Source: Acidobacteriota bacterium
GTDB lineage: Bacteria > Acidobacteriota > Blastocatellia > Pyrinomonadales > Pyrinomonadaceae
Direction: 5' to 3'
DNA length: 64,000 nucleotides
Assembly (NCBI GenBank): GCA_019239425.1
Contig: JAFAZX010000012.1
Coordinates: forward strand, 62,001 to 126,000
Each line of letters starts with the position of its first letter. Position 1 is the stretch's first letter. Shown piece by piece: positions 38,601 through 46,220 of this stretch. Under the pieces are notes generated by a model. That model made no database searches and had not been told where the DNA came from. It saw only the letters and a program-made list of their open reading frames with translations. Made by a program: the position numbers and the translations under genes.

Positions 38601-38621
38601 GACAATCATCTCTTTGGGCAT
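35619..38621 (-). CDS. Ribonuclease G/E with large disordered insertion
   Basis: A 1000-residue endoribonuclease starting at the ATG at 38621. The first S1-domain segment (IVGNIYKGRVMRVLPGMQSA and on) ends near residue 75. A low-complexity insert of about 520 residues follows: acidic, then SKKGSKKAASK-type Lys repeats, then Arg/Gly/Asp-rich. The core resumes near 596 (ITDLLREGQEIIVQIAKEPI). The catalytic aspartates are in ALVAIDVNTGKFVG and GGILVLDLIDMEER. The Zn-link-like CPYCTGAG is present. FERIxDDE-like motifs recur four times in the insert (about 81, 225, 284, 330), possibly a docking site for degradosome partners. Confidence 0.95.
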   Translation of the reverse strand: MPKEMIVSVNGREKKIAIVENGRVTEFYIERGESSQGIVGNIYKGRVMRVLPGMQSAFVDIGLERDAFLYVSDFFDEEEEFERIVVDKKKSEGADDEAAQRAAVERIERSRVERERAAEQAQAEAEPEGEAEDEEPAVAAAPAGIEELTADEEEEVAAAAEAADAKAQPPQAAEEAGGRSRRRKRRRGERAEAEPASSTGEVPPGVSFPAGEDLSTPFVAGADSFERIVDEEESAADEGSTFKDARLQERLSDQTRAVEFDIEPTTAAEVGSLLGGGVAAGGGFERIADDEEEETHARLHTVQPEVAATVAGFVEDETGADAFAAGAQSFERIADDEEAPAPAASKKGSKKAASKSPKKGSKKTAAAPAAEGSEAAAGEGEAPAASKKGSKKAASKKSAAKGSTKSGSKSSKKSGKKGAPEGDGADAEASITQRPPRGEFARRGGRRRRKPGTGPGGEQENGNGNGHDAAAEVSAQDDNGGAEVVVEAAPPAPPPPAPQAEPRAERPERPERRERSERGGRGRERDAGRGGDRSRDSDRGRDNRGGDNRPAGRDGGRDNRSEGGREGGREGGRDSSRPPRESGGGGRSRRERQPMITDLLREGQEIIVQIAKEPIAAKGARITSHIALPGRFLVYMPTIEHVGVSRKIESDSERQRLRKLIQSIVKEEDVPSGGFIVRTAGVGISEQDLRDDARYLIRTWRDIRKNAEKAKAPALAHKDLDLVQRLLRDQLSDDFTAIRVDAEEEYLEVVEFINRIQPRLVNRVKLHTREEPILETYGVQAEIDKAIKPRVWLKSGGYLVINQTEALVAIDVNTGKFVGRGGTRLEDTITRTNMEAVEEIARQVRLRDLGGILVLDLIDMEERRNRARVLQALQDALRHDKSPTKVLSYNDFGLVIMTRKRVKQSLERTLCSPCPYCTGAGLVKSAQTICYEILEEARSLARSNEGERFKQTTLRINPEVARALRSTERDVLSEIEAYLGPIDVDADEHVHQEQFDFAFI

Positions 38622-39322
38622 CTGTGTGAAACCGTCTCCTGGAAGGTGTGGGCCGCGCGGCGTTGCGCGCGGGACTCTGGTGGTGTGGAGCCCGAAGGGT
38701 CGGGCGCGTGAAGAGCGCAAAGGCCCCGCGGGCCTGCGCTGCTGCGCGGAAGGAGGTTGGAGGCAGAGGTCTTAACGCTTGAATTCCTGAGCGCGCGCGT
38801 GCCTTCGCGGGCGCCCGCGCGCCCGGCTGCACCGCCGCACTCGCCGCCCGCGCTTCGGCCCCTTAAGGCCCCGCGCGCGCGGAAGCGTTCCGAACTGTTC
38901 ACCTGGAAACTCCGTCCGCCGAAGGGCCGCACGCGGCGCGTCGGGCTCGAAAGGCGCGCGCCTGACGGCGGCTTCCTCCGGCCTTCGCTGCCCGGCCGGG
39001 TCGTGCACGCGTCGGTGTCCGTCGCGCGCCACGCCCCCGGCCGTCCGGCGGCCCTGCGTAAAACTTTTCAAACGGGGCGTCGCGCGCGGCGCGCTGTGGA
39101 ACCAAGTCCGGCGCGCGCGCGGGGCGGCCCCGCCAAAATCTTCGACCCTGTCTACTGGGTTTCTCGCGCGACGCCACCCGCGTCTTAATACTCACGCTGT
39201 CAGCGCGCGCCGTGCCGGAAGGTTTTAGGTTCAGGCAGTCAGGACAGGCGGGCTCAGTATAAACGACCCGTCGGCGAAAAGGCGAGCGGGGAAGGGTTGC
39301 GGCCTGGGGATGACTTCGGAGT
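38622..39322 (-). other. 700-nt gene-free, GC-rich region upstream of RNase G
   Basis: No convincing gene on either strand; open frames here are Arg/Pro/Ala-rich composition artefacts. Many GC palindromes could fold in a transcript read toward RNase G. A TATACT on the minus strand (39261-39256) could be a -10 box, but I see no good -35. A long structured leader would parallel the autoregulated rne leader of E. coli; this is inference only. Confidence 0.4.
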
Positions 39323-39883
39323 TTAGCCGAGGACGGCGTCGGCGTCGGCGGTCAGGTCACCCGCGGACGCGACCGTTATGCTCTCGCCGCGCCTGACTAA
39401 TCGCGTCTCCTGATAGGCTCCGTTGAGAGGGCGCGTGTAGACCTCGATGAGTTCTTCCGGCAGGTTGACGAGCCACATCTCGGGGACGCCCGCGCGCGCG
39501 TAGAGGGGGGCTTTGACCTTGCGGTCGTAGTTGATCGTGCTGTCGGAAACTTCGACGATGAGAAGTACGTCGCCGGGCACCGGCTTGGCGTGCGCGTAGA
39601 AGTCATCACGCCGCCTGAGCAGGGAGACATCGGGCACCGGCTCGGAGTAGTCGTTAATCTCTACGGGATTTTGTACCCAGACCATTGCGACTTTCCTCGC
39701 CTGGTCTCCTAGAAGCTCGGTCAGCCTCCCGACACAGGCGGCGTGGCGGCTGCCGATTAGATTCATCTTGATGATCTCGCCTTCGATCAGCTCGACGCGG
39801 TCGTCCTCCCGCAGGACGCCGGCCGCGGCGAGCCTGTAGTAATCCTCGATGCTGAACTGTAGCTTGCTGACTTCGACTGACAT
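39323..39883 (-). CDS. Uma2-family (DUF820) PD-(D/E)XK endonuclease-like protein
   Basis: A 186-residue protein of the family abundant in Cyanobacteria, Acidobacteriota and Chloroflexota. It shows FSIEDYYRLAAAGVL, RVELIEGEIIKMN, EPVPDVSLLRRRDDF (the Asp of the PD motif) and VEVSDSTINYDRKVK (the ExK-like pair and following Lys). The biological role of Uma2 proteins is poorly known. It is monocistronic, downstream (in minus direction) of the cell-shape operon. Confidence 0.88.
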   Translation of the reverse strand: MSVEVSKLQFSIEDYYRLAAAGVLREDDRVELIEGEIIKMNLIGSRHAACVGRLTELLGDQARKVAMVWVQNPVEINDYSEPVPDVSLLRRRDDFYAHAKPVPGDVLLIVEVSDSTINYDRKVKAPLYARAGVPEMWLVNLPEELIEVYTRPLNGAYQETRLVRRGESITVASAGDLTADADAVLG

Positions 39884-39962
39884 GGCTTTCAGCGCCTTTC
39901 TGACGTGCCAGAGGATAACACGTCGTTGCAGGCGGGCGGCAAGGCTTCCGCCTCGCGCCGCC

Positions 39963-41084
39963 TCAGTTGACGAAGCGGCGGAGGCGGATGCTGATGGCGA
40001 AGCCGATGGCGACGGAGGTCGAGAGGATGGCCGAGAGTCCCGCGCTCATTAAGGGCAGGGGCACGCCGATGACGGGCAGCATGCCGAGGGCCATGCCGAC
40101 GTTGATGAAGATCTGGAAGGCGAGGCCGCCGACGATAGCCATGATGACGAGCATCCCCGTCCGGTCGGGCGCGCGCCGCGCCCCGTGGATGAGTTTCGTC
40201 AGGAGCACCGCGTAGGCCAGGAGCAGGAGCACGCAGCCGGCGAAGCCCGTGTTCTCGGCCGTGACGGCGAAGATGAAGTCGGTGTGCGGCTCGGGCAAAA
40301 ACTTAAGCTTGCTCTGCGAGGCGTCGCCGCGCGTCTCCGAGCCCCACAGCCCACCCTTGCCGACCGTCAAGATCGACTGCCAGGTGTGGTAGCCGAAGCC
40401 GCGGCGGTCGGCGTTCTCGGGGTCGAGGATGACGTTGATGCGCTCCTGCTGGTAGGGCTTGATGGCGCCGGTCTTGACGCCGGCGACCCACGCCGCCGGC
40501 ACCGAGGCCGTGCCGAGGACGAGCGCCGCGATGACGAGCCACATCCGCACCGAGGAGAGGAAGAGGACGACGGCGAGCAGGGGGAAGTAGGTGATGGACT
40601 GCCCCGCGTCCGGCTCAAGCAGGATGAGGCCGACGGGGAGCGCGAGGATGGCGATGCCCATCAGCGTCTCGCGGACGGTCAGCGTCGAGCCGCGCGGGCG
40701 CCCGTAGTAGCGCGCCAGCATGAGCACCGTCGGAATCTTCATGAACTCCGAGGGCTGGAACTGGCCGAGGCCGGGGACGCCGATCCAGCAGCGCTGGCCG
40801 TTGATCTTGAGCCCGATGCCGGGGACGAGCACGACGACGAGCAGGACGAGCCCGAAAACGTAGAAGGCCGGCGCGAAGTGGACGAGCTTGCGGTAGTCTG
40901 TGAAGGAGACCGCCAGCATCACGACCGCCGAGATGCCGAGCCCGATGAGCTGCTTCTTCCAGTAGCCGACGTCGGGCTGCGCGTTGTAGATCATCCACGT
41001 CCCGAACAGGGCGATGGCTAGCGCCAGCAGCGTCAGCAGCCAGTCGAAGTCGCGGAGTTTTCGCTTTTCGAGTATCGCAGCCAT
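39963..41084 (-). CDS. rodA: Rod-shape SEDS glycosyltransferase RodA
   Basis: A 373-residue polytopic protein that polymerises lipid II glycan strands for the elongasome. SEDS features are FDWLLTLLALAIALFGTWMI, GLGQFQPSEFMKIPTVLMLA, LLEPDAGQSITYFPLLAVVL (conserved Asp) and LPEPHTDFIFAVTAENTGF. The C-terminus is VIGVPLPLMSAGLSAILSTS. Last gene of mreB-mreC-mreD-mrdA-rodA, partnering the PBP2 encoded just upstream. Confidence 0.97.
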   Translation of the reverse strand: MAAILEKRKLRDFDWLLTLLALAIALFGTWMIYNAQPDVGYWKKQLIGLGISAVVMLAVSFTDYRKLVHFAPAFYVFGLVLLVVVLVPGIGLKINGQRCWIGVPGLGQFQPSEFMKIPTVLMLARYYGRPRGSTLTVRETLMGIAILALPVGLILLEPDAGQSITYFPLLAVVLFLSSVRMWLVIAALVLGTASVPAAWVAGVKTGAIKPYQQERINVILDPENADRRGFGYHTWQSILTVGKGGLWGSETRGDASQSKLKFLPEPHTDFIFAVTAENTGFAGCVLLLLAYAVLLTKLIHGARRAPDRTGMLVIMAIVGGLAFQIFINVGMALGMLPVIGVPLPLMSAGLSAILSTSVAIGFAISIRLRRFVN

Positions 41085-41094
41085 TTGAGTAAAG

Positions 41095-41171
41095 TGATGA
41101 ACGATGAATGATGAGTGATGAATGAAAGGCAGCCGGCTTTTAATTCATCACTCATCATTCATCGTTCATCA
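41095..41171. repeat. Heptamer-word hairpin 13 (GATGAAT type), mrdA-rodA junction
   Basis: Perfect 29-bp arms 41095-41123 and 41143-41171 from 7-nt words GATGAAC, GATGAAT and GATGAGT. The loop is GAAAGGCAGCCGGCTTTTA. The mrdA stop codon (41171-41169) is the outer end of the right arm; the rodA start lies 10 nt beyond the left arm. Confidence 0.96.
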
Positions 41172-43091
41172 TTGGTGCTGTGCGGCCGCCTCGACCGTCG
41201 GCGGCGCCGCGGGCGCGAGGTCGGGGTGCGCCTTCGAAAGATACGTCTGGTAGATGTTGTGGACGGCCGGGGCGGCGAACTTGCCGCCGAAGCCGACGTT
41301 CTCGATGAGCGCGATCATGGCGATCTCGGGCTTCTTCGCCGGGGCGTAGGAGACGAACCAGGAGTGATCCTTGTTCTTGCCCGTGTCCTTGCCCAGGCCG
41401 ACGACCTGCGCCGTGCCGGTCTTGCCCGCCACGTCGAAGCCGGCGATGCGCGCGGCCGTGCCCGTGCCGTCCTCGTTGACCACGGCCCACATGCCGTCCA
41501 CGACGAGGTCGTGCTGGTCGACGGGGATGTCGAGGCGCTTCGGGTCGGGGTGGTCGAAGGTCTGGCGCGGGCGCTCGGGGAAGGGGCCGGCGCCGGCCAC
41601 GGCCCTCGCCTCTTTGAGGAGGTGGGGCACGTAGAGCCGGCCGCCGTTGGCGACGGCCACCTGCGCCCGCAGCATCGACAGCGGCGTCACGAAGTCGTAG
41701 ACCTGCCCGAACGAGGCGTAGACCGTGTCGATGTCCCTCCACTCCTTGTCGCGCGGGTTGAAGCGGGCCTTGAACTCGGGCGAGGGCGTCCAGCTCACCA
41801 GCTCGTGCGGGAGGTCGACGCCCGTCCGCTTGTTGAGGTCGAACTCGTCGACCATCTGCATGATGCCGCCGATGCCCATCTTGAGGCCGAGGCGGTAGAA
41901 GTAGGCGTCGCAGGACTTCTTGATGGCGAGGCGCAAAGGGGGCGAGCCGTGGCTGCCCATGCAGCGCGTGAACTTGTTGCCGATGGTGATGCCGCCGCCG
42001 CAGACGAGGTTCGAGTTCTTGATCGTGATCGCGCCCTGCTGGAGGCCGGCGGTCGCCATCAGGATTTTCCAGGTCGAGCCCGGCGGGTAGCGGCCGCGGA
42101 TGGCGCGGTTGAAGAGCGGGGTGAGCGGGTCGCGCAGGAGCGCGTTCGCCTCCCTGCGCCCCTCGGGCGTCCCGATGCGCTGCGAGAAGAGGTTCGGGTC
42201 GAAGGTCGGGTAACTCGCCAGGGCGAGTATCTCGCCGCTCTGCGGATCCATGGCGACGATGACGCCGCGCTTGTTGGGCGAGTTGCGGAGCTGCTCCTCG
42301 GCCGTCAGCTGCAGGTCGAGGTCGATGGTCGTCACCAGGTCTTGGCCGGGCTGCGGCGGGACGAGCGAGAGGTCGCGCTGGATGCGGCCGCGGCTGTCCA
42401 CCTCGACCTCGCGGTAGCCGTCGCGCCCCCTGAGGTAGCGGTCGTAGGTGGACTCCAGGCCCTCCTGCCCGATGATGTCGCCGGGCCGGTAGGGGTTATC
42501 CCTGACGAAGGGGTTGACGTCGGGGTCTTTGAACCTGGGCTGCTTGAGCTGCTCGGGGCTGATCTCGCCGACGTAGCCGAGGACGTGCGCGAGCGTGCCG
42601 TTCGAGGGGTAGCGGCGCTGCGGCTGCTCCCGCACGAGGAGCATCGGGAGTTCGAGCGAGTGCGCCTCGACCCAGGCGATGTCGGCGGGCGTGGCGCCCT
42701 CCTTGACCGTCACCTCCTCGAAGGCGGGCTGGCGCTTGGCCTCGTCGAAGCGCTCGCGCAGGAGGCCGGGGTCGAGGCCGAGCCCGTCGGAGAGCGGCTC
42801 GATGAGGACGTTCCAGTCCTTGCCCTTCATGTCCTCGCCCGCGAGGAGGACGTTGTAGGTCGAGCGCGAGTCGACGAGGAGCTTGCCGTTGCGGTCGAAG
42901 ATGGCGCCGCGCGGCGCGGGGATGCGCAGGCGCCGGATGCGCTGGTTCTCGGCGCGCTCGGCGTAGTAGTCGCCCCGCACGACCTGCAGGAAGTAGAGGC
43001 GCGCGCCCAGCACCACCAGGAGGGCGATGACCAGCGCGTTGATGATCGCCATCCGCCCCTTCAAGTTTTGGGTCTCGTCTTCAAACTTCAT
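41169..43091 (-). CDS. mrdA: Penicillin-binding protein 2 (elongasome transpeptidase)
   Basis: A 640-residue class B PBP that cross-links peptidoglycan during elongation. The ATG at 43091 (GGAAG upstream) gives a short cytoplasmic tail and one membrane anchor (IINALVIALLVVLGARLYFL). The pedestal starts IPAPRGAIFDRNGKLLVDSR. Catalytic motifs are GSTWK (Ser about residue 339), SCD in IKKSCDAYFYRLG and KTG in DVAGKTGTAQVV. Operon neighbours are MreD upstream and RodA downstream, each separated by a repeat hairpin. Confidence 0.97.
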   Translation of the reverse strand: MKFEDETQNLKGRMAIINALVIALLVVLGARLYFLQVVRGDYYAERAENQRIRRLRIPAPRGAIFDRNGKLLVDSRSTYNVLLAGEDMKGKDWNVLIEPLSDGLGLDPGLLRERFDEAKRQPAFEEVTVKEGATPADIAWVEAHSLELPMLLVREQPQRRYPSNGTLAHVLGYVGEISPEQLKQPRFKDPDVNPFVRDNPYRPGDIIGQEGLESTYDRYLRGRDGYREVEVDSRGRIQRDLSLVPPQPGQDLVTTIDLDLQLTAEEQLRNSPNKRGVIVAMDPQSGEILALASYPTFDPNLFSQRIGTPEGRREANALLRDPLTPLFNRAIRGRYPPGSTWKILMATAGLQQGAITIKNSNLVCGGGITIGNKFTRCMGSHGSPPLRLAIKKSCDAYFYRLGLKMGIGGIMQMVDEFDLNKRTGVDLPHELVSWTPSPEFKARFNPRDKEWRDIDTVYASFGQVYDFVTPLSMLRAQVAVANGGRLYVPHLLKEARAVAGAGPFPERPRQTFDHPDPKRLDIPVDQHDLVVDGMWAVVNEDGTGTAARIAGFDVAGKTGTAQVVGLGKDTGKNKDHSWFVSYAPAKKPEIAMIALIENVGFGGKFAAPAVHNIYQTYLSKAHPDLAPAAPPTVEAAAQHQ

Positions 43092-43118
43092 AAGGCACTT
43101 CCGGTGAACTTGGATGCC

Positions 43119-43186
43119 GGTTGTTGGGTTCTGGGTGCTGGGTGCTGGGTTGAAGTCTTTATCCAGCACCCAGCACCCAACAACCC
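43119..43186. repeat. Heptamer-word hairpin 14 (GGTGCTG type), mreD-mrdA junction
   Basis: The left arm 43119-43148 pairs with right arm 43163-43186 over about 24 nt, the left arm having one extra 7-nt word. Words are GGTGCTG, GGTTCTG and GGTTGTT; loop GTTGAAGTCTTTAT. The right arm ends on the first base of the mreD stop codon complement. Confidence 0.9.
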
Positions 43187-43734
43187 TAATACTTTCTCCG
43201 CCCCAGCCCGCGGCGCGCGAGGCGGCGGCGGAAGGCGAAGGCGCGGCGCTGGCGGCGGCTCGTCGACTCGCTGAAGAAGTAGTCGAGGACGAAGGCGATG
43301 GCCGTCCCCGCCACCGTCGTCCAGATGACGCTGTAGGCCATCGTCTCGGCGATGGGGCCGGGCGGGTTCGCCGGCTGGCCGAAGAACTGGTGGAGCAGCA
43401 GGTAGACGGTGGTGTTGAAGGCGGCCGCGCCCGCGATGACCGGGATGCGCAGCAGCGGGTTGTCGATCATCACCCGCGTCACGAGCGCCGCCAGCAGGTA
43501 GGCCGTCAGCGTCATCGAGAACCCGCGCGCGCCCAAGAGGCCCCCCGACAGGGCGTCGGTCGCCAGCCCCACCACCGTCCCCAGGATGACGGCCTGCACC
43601 GCGTCCCGCTGCAGGGCGAAGTAGACGACCACGGCCAGCGTCAGGTCGGCGTACACGGCCGGCCGCCACACGGTGCTCAGCCCCGTCTGTGCGACGAGCG
43701 CCAGGGCGACGCAGATGGCGAGTTTCCACTTCAT
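43186..43734 (-). CDS. mreD: Rod shape-determining protein MreD
   Basis: A 182-residue inner-membrane protein with about five helices. The start is the ATG at 43734 (MKWKLAICVALALVAQTGLS); an upstream in-frame extension would translate a repeat arm. WRPAVYADLTLAVVVYFALQ and AVILGTVVGLATDALSGGLL (conserved in MreD), then GARGFSMTLTAYLLAALVTR, support the call. The repeat arm lies 3 nt from the start codon and no Shine-Dalgarno is visible. A basic Arg-rich tail ends the protein. Confidence 0.9.
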   Translation of the reverse strand: MKWKLAICVALALVAQTGLSTVWRPAVYADLTLAVVVYFALQRDAVQAVILGTVVGLATDALSGGLLGARGFSMTLTAYLLAALVTRVMIDNPLLRIPVIAGAAAFNTTVYLLLHQFFGQPANPPGPIAETMAYSVIWTTVAGTAIAFVLDYFFSESTSRRQRRAFAFRRRLARRGLGRRKY

Positions 43735-43737
43735 AAG

Positions 43738-43814
43738 ATGGTAAATGGTGAATGGTAAATAGTGAATGGATGAAGAAAGCTTCCAGTCACTATTTACCAT
43801 TTACTATTCACTAT
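43738..43814. repeat. Heptamer-word hairpin 15 (GGTAAAT type), mreC-mreD junction
   Basis: Arms 43738-43765 and 43787-43814 are 28 nt with four mismatches, from 7-nt words GGTAAAT, GGTGAAT and AGTGAAT. The loop contains GAAGAAAGCTTCC. The right arm abuts the mreC stop codon (43815-43817), and the left arm begins 3 nt after the mreD start. Confidence 0.9.
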
Positions 43815-44714
43815 TCACCTGGCCTTCCCCTTGTCCACGTTCGGCAGCGTCCGCTCGGGGGCGGTGCGCTGCGGGGGGTGGTAGTTCAGAATCGCGACCT
43901 CTTGGAGCGAGTCGAGGCGTGCGCCCGGCTTGACCCGGATGGTGTGCGGGGTGGTGGCCGAGCCGGGGATCACTTCTACCACCGTGCCGACGTTCAGGCC
44001 CGGCGGGTAGATGCGGTCTTGCCCGGTGGTGACCACGTAGTCGCCCTGGTTGACCGTCTCCAGCCCCGAGACGTAGCGCATCTCGAGCAGCCCGTTCTTG
44101 CCGTAGCCGCGCACCGACCCGAGCGCGTTCGACTGCCCCAGCTGCCCGACCACCGCGCCCGCGGCCGAGCGCTCGTCCGTGATGAGCATGACCTGCGCCG
44201 AGACGGGGCCGACGCCGACGACACGCCCGACGATGCCCTCCGGCGTGACGACCGGCATGTCCAGGTCGACGCCCGAGGTGCTGCCGCGGTTGATGACGAG
44301 CGAGTTGAACCAGACCGAAGGGTCGCGCGCCACGACGCGCGCCGGGATCGCCTGGTAGGACAAGTCCTTCGTGAAGTCGAGCAGCTTCTTGAGCCGCTCG
44401 TTCTCGTCGCGCGCCTGCCGCGCCTCGCGCAGCTCGTTCTCGGCCTGAGCCAGGCGCTCGCGCAAGCTCTCGTTCTCGGCCTGCGCGTTGCGCAGGTCGC
44501 CGAGCCGGCGGAAGAAGCCGACGCCCGCCCCGCCCACGCCCGTCGTCGCCGTCTGGACGGGCGTGAAGAGCGACTGCGCCCAGGCGCGGACGACGGGCTG
44601 CCCCGTCTCAGCGTCCTTCGCGTTCCAGCTCATCAGCCCGAAATTGACCAAGAGCAGGACGACCAGCCAGAGCGGCGCGCGCTGCCTGATCTCCTTCTGC
44701 GTGCTCCGAACCAT
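43815..44714 (-). CDS. mreC: Rod shape-determining protein MreC
   Basis: A 299-residue periplasmic scaffold of the elongasome. A basic N-terminus and one transmembrane helix (APLWLVVLLLVNFGLMSWNA) are followed by a coiled coil (LRNAQAENESLRERLAQAEN), then the MreC beta-domains with VVARDPSVWFNSLVINRGST, MPVVTPEGIVGRVVGVG and YVVTTGQDRIYPPGLNVGTV. The ATG at 44714 is directly adjacent to a repeat arm beginning at 44715, leaving no space for a Shine-Dalgarno. Confidence 0.96.
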   Translation of the reverse strand: MVRSTQKEIRQRAPLWLVVLLLVNFGLMSWNAKDAETGQPVVRAWAQSLFTPVQTATTGVGGAGVGFFRRLGDLRNAQAENESLRERLAQAENELREARQARDENERLKKLLDFTKDLSYQAIPARVVARDPSVWFNSLVINRGSTSGVDLDMPVVTPEGIVGRVVGVGPVSAQVMLITDERSAAGAVVGQLGQSNALGSVRGYGKNGLLEMRYVSGLETVNQGDYVVTTGQDRIYPPGLNVGTVVEVIPGSATTPHTIRVKPGARLDSLQEVAILNYHPPQRTAPERTLPNVDKGKAR

Positions 44715-44790
44715 TTGGTGAATAGTGAATAGTAAATCGTAAATGGTGAAGAGCAGTTCTATTTACTATTCACCATTTACCATTCACCAA
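44715..44790. repeat. Heptamer-word hairpin 16 (GGTGAAT type), mreB-mreC junction
   Basis: Arms 44715-44744 and 44761-44790 are 30 nt with five mismatches, built of GGTGAAT, AGTAAAT and CGTAAAT words. The central region is GGTGAAGAGCAGTTCT. It fills the junction: the mreC start codon ends at 44714 and the mreB stop begins at 44793. Confidence 0.88.
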
Positions 44791-44792
44791 CC

Positions 44793-45839
44793 TTACATTC
44801 CGCCCGTCAGGTTGTTGTCCCAGCGGACGCGCTTGAGGAGGTCGAAGTCCGAGAGCATCTTGCCGGCGCCGAGCACGACGGAGGAGAGGGGGTCGTCGGC
44901 GATGGAGACGGGCAGGCCCGTCTCGATGGAGAGTCGCTTGTCGAGGTTCTTCAGGAGCGCGCCGCCGCCCGTGAGCACGATGCCGCGCTCGACGATGTCG
45001 GCGGAGAGTTCCGGCGGCGTGCGTTCGAGCGCCACGCGGACGGCGTTGACGATGGTCGCCACGGAGTCGGCCAGGGCCTCGCGCACCTCCTCGTCGGTGA
45101 TGGTGATGGTCTTGGGGATGCCCTCGATCAGGTTCCGGCCGCGCACGTCCATCGAGAGCGGCTCGTCGAGCGGGAAGGCGCTGCCGAGCTGAATCTTGAT
45201 GGCCTCGGCCGTGCGCTCGCCGATGAGGAGGTTGTACTTGCGCTTGATGTACTGCGTGATGGCCTCGTCCATCTCGTTGCCGGCGACGCGCACCGCCCGC
45301 GAGTAGACGATGCCCGAGAGGGAGATGACGGCGATGTCGGTCGTGCCGCCGCCGATGTCCACGATCATGTTGCCGTGCGGCTCGGTGATGGGCAGGCCCG
45401 CGCCGATGGCCGCGCACATCGCCTCCTCGACGAGGTAGACCTCCGAGGCCTTCGCGCGGTAGGCCGAGTCCTCGACCGCCCGGCGCTCGACCTGCGTGAT
45501 CTCGCTGGGGATGCCGATGACGACGCGCGGGCTGACCCAGGTCTTGCCGTTGTGCGCCTTGCGGATGAAGTGCTGGAGCATCTTCTCCGTGACTTCGAAG
45601 TTGGCGATGACGCCGTCCTTCATCGGGCGGATGGCGACGATGTTGCCGGGCGTGCGGCCGAGCATCTCCTTCGCCTCTTTACCGACGGCCTCGGGCGTGT
45701 TGGTGACCTTGTTGATGGCGACGATGGAGGGCTCGCTGACGACGATGCCGCGCCCCTTGGCGTAGACGAGCGTGTTGGCCGTGCCGAGGTCGATGGCGAG
45801 GTCGCTGGAGAAAAGGCTGAAGAGTGACTTGAATGCCAT
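44793..45839 (-). CDS. mreB: Rod shape-determining protein MreB (bacterial actin)
   Basis: A 348-residue actin homologue that orients the elongasome. Actin-fold motifs are [20 protein letters not shown] (phosphate 1), [20 protein letters not shown] (phosphate 2) and [20 protein letters not shown] (adenosine). MPIxE-type and membrane-binding N-terminal [12 protein letters not shown] segments are consistent with the family. First gene of mreB-mreC-mreD-mrdA-rodA. The 381-nt gap upstream (45840-46220), including an AT-richer stretch near 46115-46165 that may hold promoters, shows nothing I can assign firmly. Confidence 0.98.
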   Translation of the reverse strand: MAFKSLFSLFSSDLAIDLGTANTLVYAKGRGIVVSEPSIVAINKVTNTPEAVGKEAKEMLGRTPGNIVAIRPMKDGVIANFEVTEKMLQHFIRKAHNGKTWVSPRVVIGIPSEITQVERRAVEDSAYRAKASEVYLVEEAMCAAIGAGLPITEPHGNMIVDIGGGTTDIAVISLSGIVYSRAVRVAGNEMDEAITQYIKRKYNLLIGERTAEAIKIQLGSAFPLDEPLSMDVRGRNLIEGIPKTITITDEEVREALADSVATIVNAVRVALERTPPELSADIVERGIVLTGGGALLKNLDKRLSIETGLPVSIADDPLSSVVLGAGKMLSDFDLLKRVRWDNNLTGGM

Positions 45840-46220
45840 TCGTTACTGTTTACGCACCTCTGACTTCTACTTGATGCGCCCGTGCCTTCGGACTCCGGGG
45901 GCGCGGCCGCTCGGCGGCCTTTTCGCCCTCCGGATGCACTTCGGGCGTCCCTGCTCCCTTTGTCTTCGCCACGCGGCGTGGAACGAAATAACAAAGATAC
46001 AACGAACGGGGCAAGAACGCTAACCGACACAAACCTACGGGTTGGCCTGGGAAAAGCTCGGACTCTCTGGCTTGAGTGTTCCTTCGAGCGGGGGGGGTGC
46101 TTTCCGGCAAGTTCTCAAACAATGCTTTACAGCATATAAGGGAGTTTGTCTACAACTTTTTTGATGAAGGTCTTTGGGAAGGCGGGGAAGAGGTCTGAGG
46201 CGTGTTCCGGGCGCGCCCGC

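Noticed and set aside
38757-39188. Protein-coding ORF upstream of RNase G
   Set aside because: The product is an Arg/Pro/Ala-rich composition artefact, without a ribosome binding site or recognisable motif; overlapping frames on both strands are equally open.
43735-43800. Upstream in-frame start extending MreD by 22 residues
   Set aside because: The extension is wholly encoded by hairpin 15; MreD orthologues begin with the hydrophobic helix at the ATG at 43734.
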